Source of the DNA: Chitinophaga sp. HK235
Lineage (GTDB): Bacteria; Bacteroidota; Bacteroidia; Chitinophagales; Chitinophagaceae
Assembly: GCF_018255755.1 (NCBI RefSeq)
Contig: NZ_CP073766.1
Span: 3,348,001 to 3,412,000 of the forward strand
Direction of reading: 5' to 3'
Length of the DNA stretch: 64,000 bases
Within the stretch, counting starts at the first letter, position 1; each line of letters opens with the position of its first letter. The position numbers were made by a program, and so were the translations under genes. This document shows positions 50,702 through 59,201 of this stretch, piece after piece. The notes beneath the pieces are model-generated. The model did not search any database, was not told the origin of the DNA, and saw only the letters and a list, made by a program, of their open reading frames with translations.

Positions 50702-51784
50702 ATGAAATATTTTCCCAACCTGTTTGTATGCCTTTTAAGCATCAGTATGGTGTCATGTACGAAATCGGACCCAAAAGAAACGAATCCGGTAAATCCGCCA
50801 ACACAGCCTACACAACCAACACAACCCACGCAGACAATTGATCTCAGCGCTGTCACCCAGATCCTGAATGATTCTGTTCCTGTGAGGTATAATGGTAAAT
50901 GTTATACCATCATTCATGTCAACGGAAAAGAAGTATATACGAAAGGATATGGAGGATTTGACGGCGAAACCCAGCAACTCGTAGCCTCCTGCTCCAAATG
51001 GCTGGCAGGCGCCGTGGTAATGAGTCTGGTTGATGAAGGTAAATTTAAGCTCAGTGATACGATAGGGACCTTCCTGCCGATCTTCACCACCTATGGCAAA
51101 GGAGCTGTTACCATCGCGGAGCTAATGTCGCTTACTTCCGGCTTCCCTGGTACTTCAGACAAAAACTATGAGCTGAATCCCCTGCTCACGATGGCGCAAT
51201 CGGTAGACTCCATCGCTAAAAACGTGAAACAGATCAACCCTCCCGGCACCTTCTATTACGGCCGTGTAAGCATGCATATCGCCGGCCGCATCTGTGAAGT
51301 GGTGACCGGCAAAAGCTGGAGTGATCTGGCTAATCAAAAAATATTTGGTCCTTGTGGCATGACAAAAACAGACTATGGAATTAGCGGCAACCCTACTCCG
51401 GCCAGCAGTGCCCGCACTACCCCCAACGACTATATTAAATTCCTGGATATGTTGTCCAACAAAGGCGTAGCGGCCAACGGCAACAGGGTGCTCAGCGAAG
51501 CCGCCGTCATTGCCATGAATCAGGCCCAGCCCATTACCAAAACGGCCTATTCTACCTACCTGGACCTGCCTAATATGTACGGCATCGGTCACTGGCGCGA
51601 CATCGTTGCTACCGGTGATGTACTGGTAGAAAGCAGCAGCCCCGGCACCTACGGCAGTTTTCCATGGATCAATGATCCTAAAAAGATAACCGGCTTTATC
51701 TTCACCTATATGGAAACAGACGGTCCGCGAACGATCGCTACCTGCCAGAAAATAAGAGCCGCTGTAAGAAATGCAGTGAGGTAA
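50702..51784 (+). CDS. Lipoprotein serine hydrolase, divergent beta-lactamase fold
   Basis: A 360-residue lipoprotein (lipobox SMVSC at 15-19). A Pro/Thr/Gln linker of repeated TQP units spans residues 34-44. The class C fold follows with SCSK at 96-99 as the S-x-x-K motif. The second motif reads YGR (YYGRVSMHIAGRI) where Y-x-N is expected, and the C-terminal H/K-T-G region reads GTYGSFPW. The enzyme may be altered in activity or inactive. It ends in a 27-bp perfect hairpin. Confidence 0.85.
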   Translation: MKYFPNLFVCLLSISMVSCTKSDPKETNPVNPPTQPTQPTQPTQTIDLSAVTQILNDSVPVRYNGKCYTIIHVNGKEVYTKGYGGFDGETQQLVASCSKWLAGAVVMSLVDEGKFKLSDTIGTFLPIFTTYGKGAVTIAELMSLTSGFPGTSDKNYELNPLLTMAQSVDSIAKNVKQINPPGTFYYGRVSMHIAGRICEVVTGKSWSDLANQKIFGPCGMTKTDYGISGNPTPASSARTTPNDYIKFLDMLSNKGVAANGNRVLSEAAVIAMNQAQPITKTAYSTYLDLPNMYGIGHWRDIVATGDVLVESSSPGTYGSFPWINDPKKITGFIFTYMETDGPRTIATCQKIRAAVRNAVR

Positions 51785-51789
51785 TCTAC

Positions 51790-51849
51790 ATGAATATAAA
51801 AAAGCGGCGGTCAATAGTTACTTATTGACCGCCGCTTTTTTATATTCAT
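51790..51849 (+). terminator. 27-bp perfect hairpin terminator
   Basis: The arms 51790-51816 and 51823-51849 pair without mismatch around a 6-nt loop. The core has a GC-rich GCGGCGGTC-type stem flanked by A-run and T-run, so it fits an intrinsic terminator for either strand. It is unusually long, and lies 26 bp before the next gene on the same strand. Confidence 0.85.
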
Positions 51850-51874
51850 CCTCTTGTAACAACTTCCACACGAT

Positions 51875-53383
51875 ATGAAAACATCTTTACTGCTGGTAAT
51901 GGCTGTACTGTCAGCTGTTATAGCCACCACTGCACAAACGCCTGGCCCGGTGGTCCATCTCTCCAAAGAAGTATTACAGGATAAGATTAAAGGCGGATGG
52001 GCCGGACAAACCATTGGTGTTACTTTTGGCGGCCCTTATGAATTCCGTTACAACGGCACCTTTATCCAGGACTATCAACCACTCGAATGGCATAAAGGTT
52101 ATGTAAAAGAAGTGATGGACAGCTTCCCCGGCCTTTACGATGACCTGTATATGGACCTCACTTTTGTGGATGTGATGGAACGTAACGGCCTCGATGCTCC
52201 GGCCGATTCTTTTGCACAGGCTTTCGCGCAGGCCGGTTATGTACTGTGGCATGCTAATCAGGCCGCCCGTTATAATATCCTCAACGGCCTCAAAGCACCA
52301 GCCTCCGGACACTGGCAGCACAATATGCATGCAGACTGCATCGACTACCAGATAGAAGCCGACTACGCCGGCCTTATGAGCCCCGGCCTGCCCAACGCCG
52401 CTTCCGCTATCAGCCATAAGATAGGCCATATCATGAACTATGGCAACGGATGGTATGGTGGTGTGTACGTGGGTGCTATGTATTCACAGGCTTTTGTCAC
52501 ATCTGATATCAAACAGGTGGTCGTTAATGCATTAGGTGTCATTCCGACACAGAGCAAGTTCCATCAGTGTATGAGCGATGTAATCAAATGGCACAAACAA
52601 TTTCCCAACGACTGGCACCGTACCTGGTTTGAACTACAGAAAAAATGGTCATCCGATCTCAGTTGCCCCGACGCCATTTTTAATCCGCTGAATATAGATG
52701 CTACCATCAACTGCGCCTATGTGATACTCGGACTGCTGTATGGTAACGGTGACTATGAAAAAACACTGGAGATATCCACCCGTGCCGGCCAGGATGCAGA
52801 CTGCAACCCTTCTACAGCCGGAGGTATATTGGGCACTATGCTGGGATATAAAAAAATTCCGCAGAAATGGAAAGATGGACTGGCGGGAGCAGAAGATATC
52901 AATTTTAAATATACCAGCATCTCCCTCAACAAAGCCTATGATATCAGTTACCGGCATGCGCTGGCCAATATCAAACGCCATGGAGGACGGGAACAGGGTG
53001 ATATGGTCGTTATTCCGCTGCAATCTCCTGAGCCGGTAGCTTTTGAAGAGAGCTTCCCACACCTGGTACCGGTGAGCAAAAAAGATTTTCATGTCAATGG
53101 CAATGAAATCACACTGACGATAGAGGGTAATGGTTTTGTATTAAGCGGCTATGCTGCCAAAAAAGGAGAAGTACCTGACCGTGTGATCACTGCGACCGTC
53201 AGCATAGACGGACATATTACAGACACGATCAGGATGCCTACCAATTATCTGACACGTAAAGATGAGATCTACTATAACCTTAACCTTCCCGCAGGAAAAC
53301 ACAACATAAAAATACAGGTCAGTGATCCGCATCCGGATTACGAACTGCGAACGGGTTATTATGTTACCTTCCGTAAACAATAG
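51875..53383 (+). CDS. Secreted ADP-ribosylglycohydrolase-fold protein
   Basis: A 502-residue exported protein. Signal peptide to residue 20 (TTAQ). The ARH fold starts with LQDKIKGGWAGQTIGVTFGG and carries acidic metal motifs YDDLYMD (Asp89, Asp90, Asp94) and AGQDADCNPSTAGGILG (Asp307, Asp309), with Cys310 where most members have Thr. From about residue 395 a beta-rich C-terminal domain follows. Known ARH enzymes remove ADP-ribose inside cells, so an exported member is unusual; secreted homologues may act on other N- or O-glycosides. Fold is sure, substrate is not. Confidence 0.87.
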   Translation: MKTSLLLVMAVLSAVIATTAQTPGPVVHLSKEVLQDKIKGGWAGQTIGVTFGGPYEFRYNGTFIQDYQPLEWHKGYVKEVMDSFPGLYDDLYMDLTFVDVMERNGLDAPADSFAQAFAQAGYVLWHANQAARYNILNGLKAPASGHWQHNMHADCIDYQIEADYAGLMSPGLPNAASAISHKIGHIMNYGNGWYGGVYVGAMYSQAFVTSDIKQVVVNALGVIPTQSKFHQCMSDVIKWHKQFPNDWHRTWFELQKKWSSDLSCPDAIFNPLNIDATINCAYVILGLLYGNGDYEKTLEISTRAGQDADCNPSTAGGILGTMLGYKKIPQKWKDGLAGAEDINFKYTSISLNKAYDISYRHALANIKRHGGREQGDMVVIPLQSPEPVAFEESFPHLVPVSKKDFHVNGNEITLTIEGNGFVLSGYAAKKGEVPDRVITATVSIDGHITDTIRMPTNYLTRKDEIYYNLNLPAGKHNIKIQVSDPHPDYELRTGYYVTFRKQ

Positions 53384-53387
53384 CAGA

Positions 53388-54077
53388 TTATCCGCCAATC
53401 AGTCTGGCGATACCAAACGCACATCCTGCGGCGATAGTACCGATGACGGCTACACGAATTCCGCCCATAACAGGATTTAATCCGGTGATACGGCTTTTGA
53501 AATAGCCAAAGATAAATAAACAGATGATGGTGATCAGGGCCGATATTTTAAGGCCCTGAAGCCCTTCGCTCACAAAGAAATAGGGCGACAGCGGAATCAG
53601 TCCGCCAACGATATAGGAGACACCGATATTCAGTGCACTTTTGGTAGCCCTTGCAGCATCCGGCTTTTCGAGGCCCAGCTCATACTTCATCATAAAGTCG
53701 GCCCAACGGTCTTTGTCTGTTATCAGTTCGGCAGCGGCTTTTTGCTGCAGTTCGCGGCTCAGGCCCAGTTCTGCAAAAAATGTTTCCACTTCTTCCCTTT
53801 CTCTTTCCGGTACAGTTTCTATCTCCTCATATTCTCTCTTCAGTTCACTCTGATAGTGGTCCACTTCCGTTTTACCAGCGAGGTAACCGCCCAGTCCCAT
53901 GGCAATGGAACCGGCCGCTATTTCCGCCAGTCCGGCAATAACGATGAGGTTTACATCCTTAACAGTGCCGCTGAGACCTGCCGCCAGGGCAAAAGGTACC
54001 GTAAGGCCATCGGACATTCCGATAACAATATCGCGCAATAATTCAGATCCGGTAAAATGCTTTTCCTGATGTGTCAT
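53388..54077 (-). CDS. VIT1/CCC1-family metal (Fe/Mn) transporter
   Basis: A 229-residue membrane protein. TM1 carries DIVIGMSDGLTVPFALAAGLSG, the characteristic start of the family; GLAEIAAGSIAMGLGGYLAGKTE is the TM2/cytosolic-helix motif; the middle cytosolic region (about 75-145) is rich in Glu (KREYEEIETVPEREREEVETFF, in segments), the metal-binding part in VIT1. Three further helices end the protein. It probably exports or sequesters Fe2+ or Mn2+. Confidence 0.92.
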   Translation of the reverse strand: MTHQEKHFTGSELLRDIVIGMSDGLTVPFALAAGLSGTVKDVNLIVIAGLAEIAAGSIAMGLGGYLAGKTEVDHYQSELKREYEEIETVPEREREEVETFFAELGLSRELQQKAAAELITDKDRWADFMMKYELGLEKPDAARATKSALNIGVSYIVGGLIPLSPYFFVSEGLQGLKISALITIICLFIFGYFKSRITGLNPVMGGIRVAVIGTIAAGCAFGIARLIGG

Positions 54078-54187
54078 AACTTTTGTCGGGTTTGAAAACT
54101 GATGATTCCAGGGAATGATGCAACAAAAGTAAATATTATTGGCAACGGCTATCGGGATTTTTATCTGACTTCATAATGAAATATGAT

Positions 54188-54195
54188 TATCTTTG
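54188..54195 (+). promoter_or_regulatory. -7 element for the heavy-metal efflux operon
   Basis: TATCTTTG matches TAnnTTTG and sits 16 bp before the ATG at 54212. No -33 box is clear. Confidence 0.42.
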
Positions 54196-54211
54196 GCCCC
54201 GATATTCATAT

Positions 54212-54607
54212 ATGAAAAAGGCCACTGCAATATTATTATTATTTGTGTACCTGTTTGGCAGTACAGAAGCCAGCCAGTTGCTCAAATTCCCTTTGCTGGT
54301 GGAGCATTTCAAACAGCATAAACAGGAAAACACCCAGTTGACCCTGGCGTCTTTCCTGAAAATGCATTATGTAGATGAACAACCTTTTGACAATGATTAT
54401 CAACAAGACATGCAGTTGCCTTTCAAAACGGTGGATATTATCTGCATGACACTCCCCACAGTAATACCGGCGCCGGTTACCCTGTTTGCGCCTGTGATAG
54501 AGTTGCCGGAGGAAGACTATTTTATTCTGAATGATGGTCCCCCTCCCTACCGGTTACCCGACAACGTTTTCCAGCCTCCCAAATCTGTATCAGCACAACT
54601 GTCCTGA
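54212..54607 (+). CDS. Small exported protein preceding the CusA-type pump
   Basis: A 131-residue exported protein, signal peptide to about residue 20 (GSTEAS). The mature part has LLKFPLLVEHFKQHKQEN and FLKMHYV and ends in a Pro-rich tail. I recall similar small proteins lying before CusA/CzcA genes in Bacteroidota but cannot name the family. A His-containing metal-sensing or chaperone role is possible but unproven. ATG at 54212 begins the signal peptide; the longer frame from 54176 overlaps the promoter. Confidence 0.72.
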   Translation: MKKATAILLLFVYLFGSTEASQLLKFPLLVEHFKQHKQENTQLTLASFLKMHYVDEQPFDNDYQQDMQLPFKTVDIICMTLPTVIPAPVTLFAPVIELPEEDYFILNDGPPPYRLPDNVFQPPKSVSAQLS

Positions 54608-54835
54608 TATTAAAAGAATGATGTAGCCACGAAAAGACCATGCTATGCAACATTGATCTATCATGTTTGCAGGCGATGTCTTTTTACCGGCATTGATGAA
54701 CATTTTCCCTTTCCCCGGGTTTAAAAAACGGGGAAGCGGGCATATTGCCGCCTTTTCCCGGGCTGGCGGTATATCCCGGGAAACAAGCCATCCGCCCATC
54801 ATTCCCCATTCGTTATTTTTCTAAAGTCTGCCGCT
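54608..54835 (+). promoter_or_regulatory. 228-bp structured leader before the CusA-type gene
   Basis: No gene is seen. Hairpin A pairs TTCCCCG (54711-54717) with CGGGGAA (54729-54735). Hairpin B pairs 54742-54752 with 54765-54774 (CCGCC/GGCGG plus ATAT arms). CCCGGG occurs at 54757-54762 and 54775-54780. With the TTG start just downstream, the leader could limit translation of the pump or end some transcripts. Confidence 0.45.
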
Positions 54836-57800
54836 TTGTTAAACAGTATTATCCGCTTTTCCATCAAAAACAAGCTGATCATAGGCTTGTTTATACTGGC
54901 ACTGATAGGCTGGGGTAGTTATTCCCTTACCCAGCTCCCGATTGATGCAGTGCCCGACATCACCAACAACCAGGTGCTGGTGATCTCTTCTGCGCCCAGC
55001 CTGGGCGCTCCCGACGTAGAACGTTTCATCACCGTACCCATAGAACTGGCTACCCGCAATATTCCCGGGATTATCGAACAACGCAGCTTTTCCCGTTTCG
55101 GACTAAGCCTGGTGACCATCGTCTTCAATGACCAGACAGATGTTTACTGGGCCAGGCAACAGGTAAGTGAACGGTTGGCACAGGTACGCCAGCAGATACC
55201 TGCCGGTATGGCTGAGCCTGAACTAGGCCCGGTAACAACCGGTCTGGGAGAGGTTTTCCAGTATGTGGTAAAACCCAAACCCGGCTATGAAGGCAAATAT
55301 GATCTCACCGCACTACGTGACATACAGGACTGGACCGTAAGGCGTCAGCTGCTGGGCACCGAAGGAGTGGCTGATGTCAGCTCCTTTGGCGGTACCGTCA
55401 AACAATATGAGGTAGCTATCAGCCCCGAGAAACTCAAGAGTTTCCAAATCACCATCTCCGATGTGTACCGCAGCCTTCAGGAAAATAACCAGAACACTGG
55501 TGGTGCCTATATCGAAAAAGGCCCCGGCGTATTGTTTATCCGCAGTGAAGGCCTGGTAAAAAACCTCGAAGACATCGGCAACATTGCCATCAAAAGGATC
55601 AACAACGGTATTCCGGTGCTGATAAGAGATGTAGCCACCGTTAAAACGGGAACGGCTATACGTTACGGCGCTATGGTACTCAATGATCAACAAGAGGTGG
55701 CCGGCGCTGTAGTAATGATGCTGAAAGGGGAAAACAGCAACAAGGTGATCCGCAACATCAAGGATAAAATAGCCGCCATAGAAAAAACATTACCGGAAGG
55801 TATCGCCATAGAAGCATTTCTGGACAGAACAAAAATGGTAGACAACGCCATCTCCACCGTAGAGCGTAACCTGCTGGAAGGCGCCCTGATCGTGATCCTG
55901 GTACTGGTCATCTTCATGGGCAATGTCCGCGCCGGCCTGATCGTAGCGTCGGTGATACCGCTGTCTATGCTCTTTGCCATCATCCTGATGCATATCTTCG
56001 GCGTAAGCGGCAACCTGATGAGTCTGGGAGCACTCGACTTCGGCCTGCTGGTAGATGGCGCCGTCATCATCATCGAAGCGGTGATGCACAAACTCACCAA
56101 AGGTGCCACCCTCAGCGGCGTAAAACAGCTCACACAGGAACAGATGAACGAGGAAGTGGAATCATCCGCCAAAAGTATGATGAACAGTGCCGCCTTCGGT
56201 CAGGTGATCATCCTTATTGTATATCTGCCTATCCTCTCCCTGCAGGGTATTGAAGGCAAGATGTTCCGCCCGATGGCACAAACCGTGTCTTTCGCCATCC
56301 TCGGCGCCTGCCTGCTGTCGCTCACTTATGTACCGATGATGGGCGCCCTCTTCCTCAACAAAAAACTAAGTCATAAAGACAGCTTCGCCGATAAAATGAT
56401 GGAACGGATAAAACGCCTGTACGACCCGCTTTTGCAGAGAGTATTACGTATACCCGTACTAGTGATAGCCGTTGCTTTTGTATTGTTTGGTGCAGCAGCG
56501 CTGGTACTTTCCAACATGGGTGGTGAGTTTATTCCGCAGCTGGAAGAAGGCGACTTCGCCGTGGATACCCGGCTATTGCCCGGTACTTCGCTGAGCACCT
56601 CTATCCAGACCACAGAAAAGGCCGCCGGCGTGCTGAAACGCCAGTTTCCGGAAGTAGAAAAAGTAGTCGTAAAAATAGGTTCCGGGGAAATACCTACAGA
56701 CCCCATGCCTATGGAAGCTGCCGACCTGATGGTGATCCTCAAACCTAAACACGAATGGACCAGCGCCTCCGGTTTCCCTGAGCTGGCCGGCAAAATGAGT
56801 AAGGCCCTGGAAGAGATTCCCGGTATCACCACCGGCTTTCAGTTTCCCGTACAGATGCGCTTTAATGAACTGATGACCGGTGCCCGTCAGGATGTGGTTT
56901 GTAAAATATTCGGTGACGACCTCGATACCCTCGCTGCTTATGCCGATAAGATTGGTTCCATCGTACGGACTGTACAAGGTGCGAAAGACCTCTACACCGA
57001 AACCGTCACCGGTGTGGCCCAGCTGGTAGTGTCTTACAAAAGGGAGGCCATCGCCCGTTACGGCGCTTCTGTTACCGATGTCAACAACACCATCCAGGCC
57101 GCCTATGCCGGCGCCACTTCCGGATTGGTATTCGAAGGCGAAAAAAGATACGATCTCGTAGTACGTATGAACGAAAACGAGAAAAAAGATATCAACGAAA
57201 TCAATAACCTACAGGTAGGGCTACCCAACGGAGAACAGGTACCACTGCAGGTGCTGGCCGACATTGATATACAGGATGGTCCTTACCAGATACAAAGGGA
57301 AGATGCCCGCCGCAGGATCACCGTTGGTTTTAACGTGCGTGGCCGCGACGTGCAGAGCATCGTGAAGGAGTTGCAGACCAAGGTACGCGAACACCTTAAA
57401 CTTCCTCCGGGATATTACATCACTTATGGCGGTCAATACGAAAACCTGCAGCATGCTACCAAAAGGTTAAGTATCGCGCTGCCGGTAGCGCTGCTGCTGA
57501 TATTCCTGATGCTGTTCTTCGCTTTTCGTAAAATGAAATACTGCCTGCTGATATTCTCCGCCATCCCATTGTCTGCTATTGGCGGGGTATTCACGTTGTG
57601 GATGCGGGGTATGCCTTTCAGTATCTCCGCCGGTATAGGTTTTATCGCATTGTTTGGCGTAGCAGTATTAAACGGTATTGTATTAATCGGAGAAATGAAT
57701 CAGTTAAAAAACAGTGGTATGACAAACATACGGCAGATCATCATCCAGGCCACACACGACAGATTAAGGCCTGTACTGATGACCGCCACCGTGGCATCAC

Positions 57801-59200
57801 TCGGCTTCCTGCCGATGGCCCTCAGTAATGGCGCTGGCGCGGAAGTACAACGACCGCTGGCCACCGTTGTAATCGGTGGTCTGATCACCGCTACCCTGCT
57901 CACACTGGTAGTACTTCCTGCGCTTTTCCTGTTGTTTGAAGAAGGATGGAAAAAACCCAAACCAGCAGCAATCATGCTCCTGCTGTTGCTGGGCGCTCCT
58001 GCCCTGCTGCAGGCACAAACCACAAAGCCGCTCACGTTGCAACAGGCCCTGCAGACAGCACAGCAGCAAAACCTGCAGCTAAAACTCAGCCAGCAACAGG
58101 CTGCCTATTATCAGGCACTCACCCGTAGCAGCACCGACCTGCCCAAGGCACAGGTGATGACAGAATTGGGAAATGTCAACAGCAATACTTTTGATAATAA
58201 ATTCACACTCACCCAGGGCTTCGCCTTCCCTACCGTATACAAGCGGCAAAAACAACTGTATGAGCAGGAATGGCAACAAGCCAGACTACAAACCACGCTA
58301 CAGCAGGCAGAGATAACAAGGCTGGTAAAGCTGGCCTATCTGCAGTTGCAATTCCTTAAAGCAAAAAAGGTACTGTTACAAAAAACCGACAGCATCGTTT
58401 CCAGCTACTCCAGGGTGGCCAAACTTCGCTACGACAACGGAGAAAGTAATCTCCTGGAAAAAACAACACTGGAAAACCAGGAACACCAGGCTAAAATGCA
58501 GCTGGAACTGTTGCAGTCCGATCAGAAAACTGCCATCGCACAGCTAAACATGCTGCTGCATGAAACACCGTCAGACATTGACCCTGCCGATACATTGGGC
58601 AGCGCGCCCATTCTGTTCGACAGTACTAAACTGCAGCAACATCCTTATCTGCAGGTATATCAGCAGCAGCAACAGCTCAACAACAGCAAAACACAGCTGG
58701 AAAAAGCCAGGCTGCTGCCCGACTGGACGCTGGGTTATTCCAACCAATCCATCGTAGGATGGCAACCGGATAAAAACAATGTAGAACGTTATTACGGCCC
58801 CGGCCACCGTTTTTCCATCGCCCAGGTAGGTATCGGCATTCCTATCTTCGCTTCTGCACAGAAAGCCAGGATAAAGGCCGCACAACAAATGCAGGCCAGC
58901 GCCGCCACCGCCACCGCACTGGCCACTGAACAGCTACGCATCCAGCTCGAACAAAACTGGAACGACTATATGAAATATCAGCAGGCCATCAGCTATTATC
59001 ATCGCTCGGCCCTGAAAGAATCAGATATCATCATACAAACGGCCAATATCAGCTATAAAAACGGCGAAATAGGGTACATCGAATGGAGTACCCTCATCAG
59101 CAACGCCATCGCCCTGCAAAGCCAGTATATCGATGTTTTGAAAGAACTCAACATCCGGAAAACAGAACTGGAATATTTATTACAATTCAATCAGCAATAG
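54836..59200 (+). CDS. CusA/CzcA heavy-metal RND pump fused to TolC-type channel
   Basis: A 1454-residue fusion. Residues 1-1040 are the full metal RND pump: NSIIRFSIKNKLIIGLF, LPIDAVPDITNNQVLV, proton-relay ALDFGLLVDGAVIIIEAV, and the second-half NGIVLIGEMNQLKNSG. Residues about 1065-1454 are an outer-membrane-factor domain (LTLQQALQTAQQQNLQLKLSQQQAAYY and long Q/A helices to the end). Between them WKKPKPAAIMLLLLLGAP and LLQAQTT read exactly like an n-region, h-region and cleavage site. The start is TTG at 54836, supported because the first codons encode the conserved N-terminus. Expected to export Cu/Ag or Co/Zn/Cd with the CusB-type adaptor downstream. Confidence 0.93.
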   Translation: MLNSIIRFSIKNKLIIGLFILALIGWGSYSLTQLPIDAVPDITNNQVLVISSAPSLGAPDVERFITVPIELATRNIPGIIEQRSFSRFGLSLVTIVFNDQTDVYWARQQVSERLAQVRQQIPAGMAEPELGPVTTGLGEVFQYVVKPKPGYEGKYDLTALRDIQDWTVRRQLLGTEGVADVSSFGGTVKQYEVAISPEKLKSFQITISDVYRSLQENNQNTGGAYIEKGPGVLFIRSEGLVKNLEDIGNIAIKRINNGIPVLIRDVATVKTGTAIRYGAMVLNDQQEVAGAVVMMLKGENSNKVIRNIKDKIAAIEKTLPEGIAIEAFLDRTKMVDNAISTVERNLLEGALIVILVLVIFMGNVRAGLIVASVIPLSMLFAIILMHIFGVSGNLMSLGALDFGLLVDGAVIIIEAVMHKLTKGATLSGVKQLTQEQMNEEVESSAKSMMNSAAFGQVIILIVYLPILSLQGIEGKMFRPMAQTVSFAILGACLLSLTYVPMMGALFLNKKLSHKDSFADKMMERIKRLYDPLLQRVLRIPVLVIAVAFVLFGAAALVLSNMGGEFIPQLEEGDFAVDTRLLPGTSLSTSIQTTEKAAGVLKRQFPEVEKVVVKIGSGEIPTDPMPMEAADLMVILKPKHEWTSASGFPELAGKMSKALEEIPGITTGFQFPVQMRFNELMTGARQDVVCKIFGDDLDTLAAYADKIGSIVRTVQGAKDLYTETVTGVAQLVVSYKREAIARYGASVTDVNNTIQAAYAGATSGLVFEGEKRYDLVVRMNENEKKDINEINNLQVGLPNGEQVPLQVLADIDIQDGPYQIQREDARRRITVGFNVRGRDVQSIVKELQTKVREHLKLPPGYYITYGGQYENLQHATKRLSIALPVALLLIFLMLFFAFRKMKYCLLIFSAIPLSAIGGVFTLWMRGMPFSISAGIGFIALFGVAVLNGIVLIGEMNQLKNSGMTNIRQIIIQATHDRLRPVLMTATVASLGFLPMALSNGAGAEVQRPLATVVIGGLITATLLTLVVLPALFLLFEEGWKKPKPAAIMLLLLLGAPALLQAQTTKPLTLQQALQTAQQQNLQLKLSQQQAAYYQALTRSSTDLPKAQVMTELGNVNSNTFDNKFTLTQGFAFPTVYKRQKQLYEQEWQQARLQTTLQQAEITRLVKLAYLQLQFLKAKKVLLQKTDSIVSSYSRVAKLRYDNGESNLLEKTTLENQEHQAKMQLELLQSDQKTAIAQLNMLLHETPSDIDPADTLGSAPILFDSTKLQQHPYLQVYQQQQQLNNSKTQLEKARLLPDWTLGYSNQSIVGWQPDKNNVERYYGPGHRFSIAQVGIGIPIFASAQKARIKAAQQMQASAATATALATEQLRIQLEQNWNDYMKYQQAISYYHRSALKESDIIIQTANISYKNGEIGYIEWSTLISNAIALQSQYIDVLKELNIRKTELEYLLQFNQQ

Positions 59201-59201
59201 C

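Noticed and set aside
54176..54211. Upstream ATG for the small protein before the metal pump
   Set aside because: It would put 12 residues before the signal peptide and place the start upstream of the TATCTTTG promoter element.
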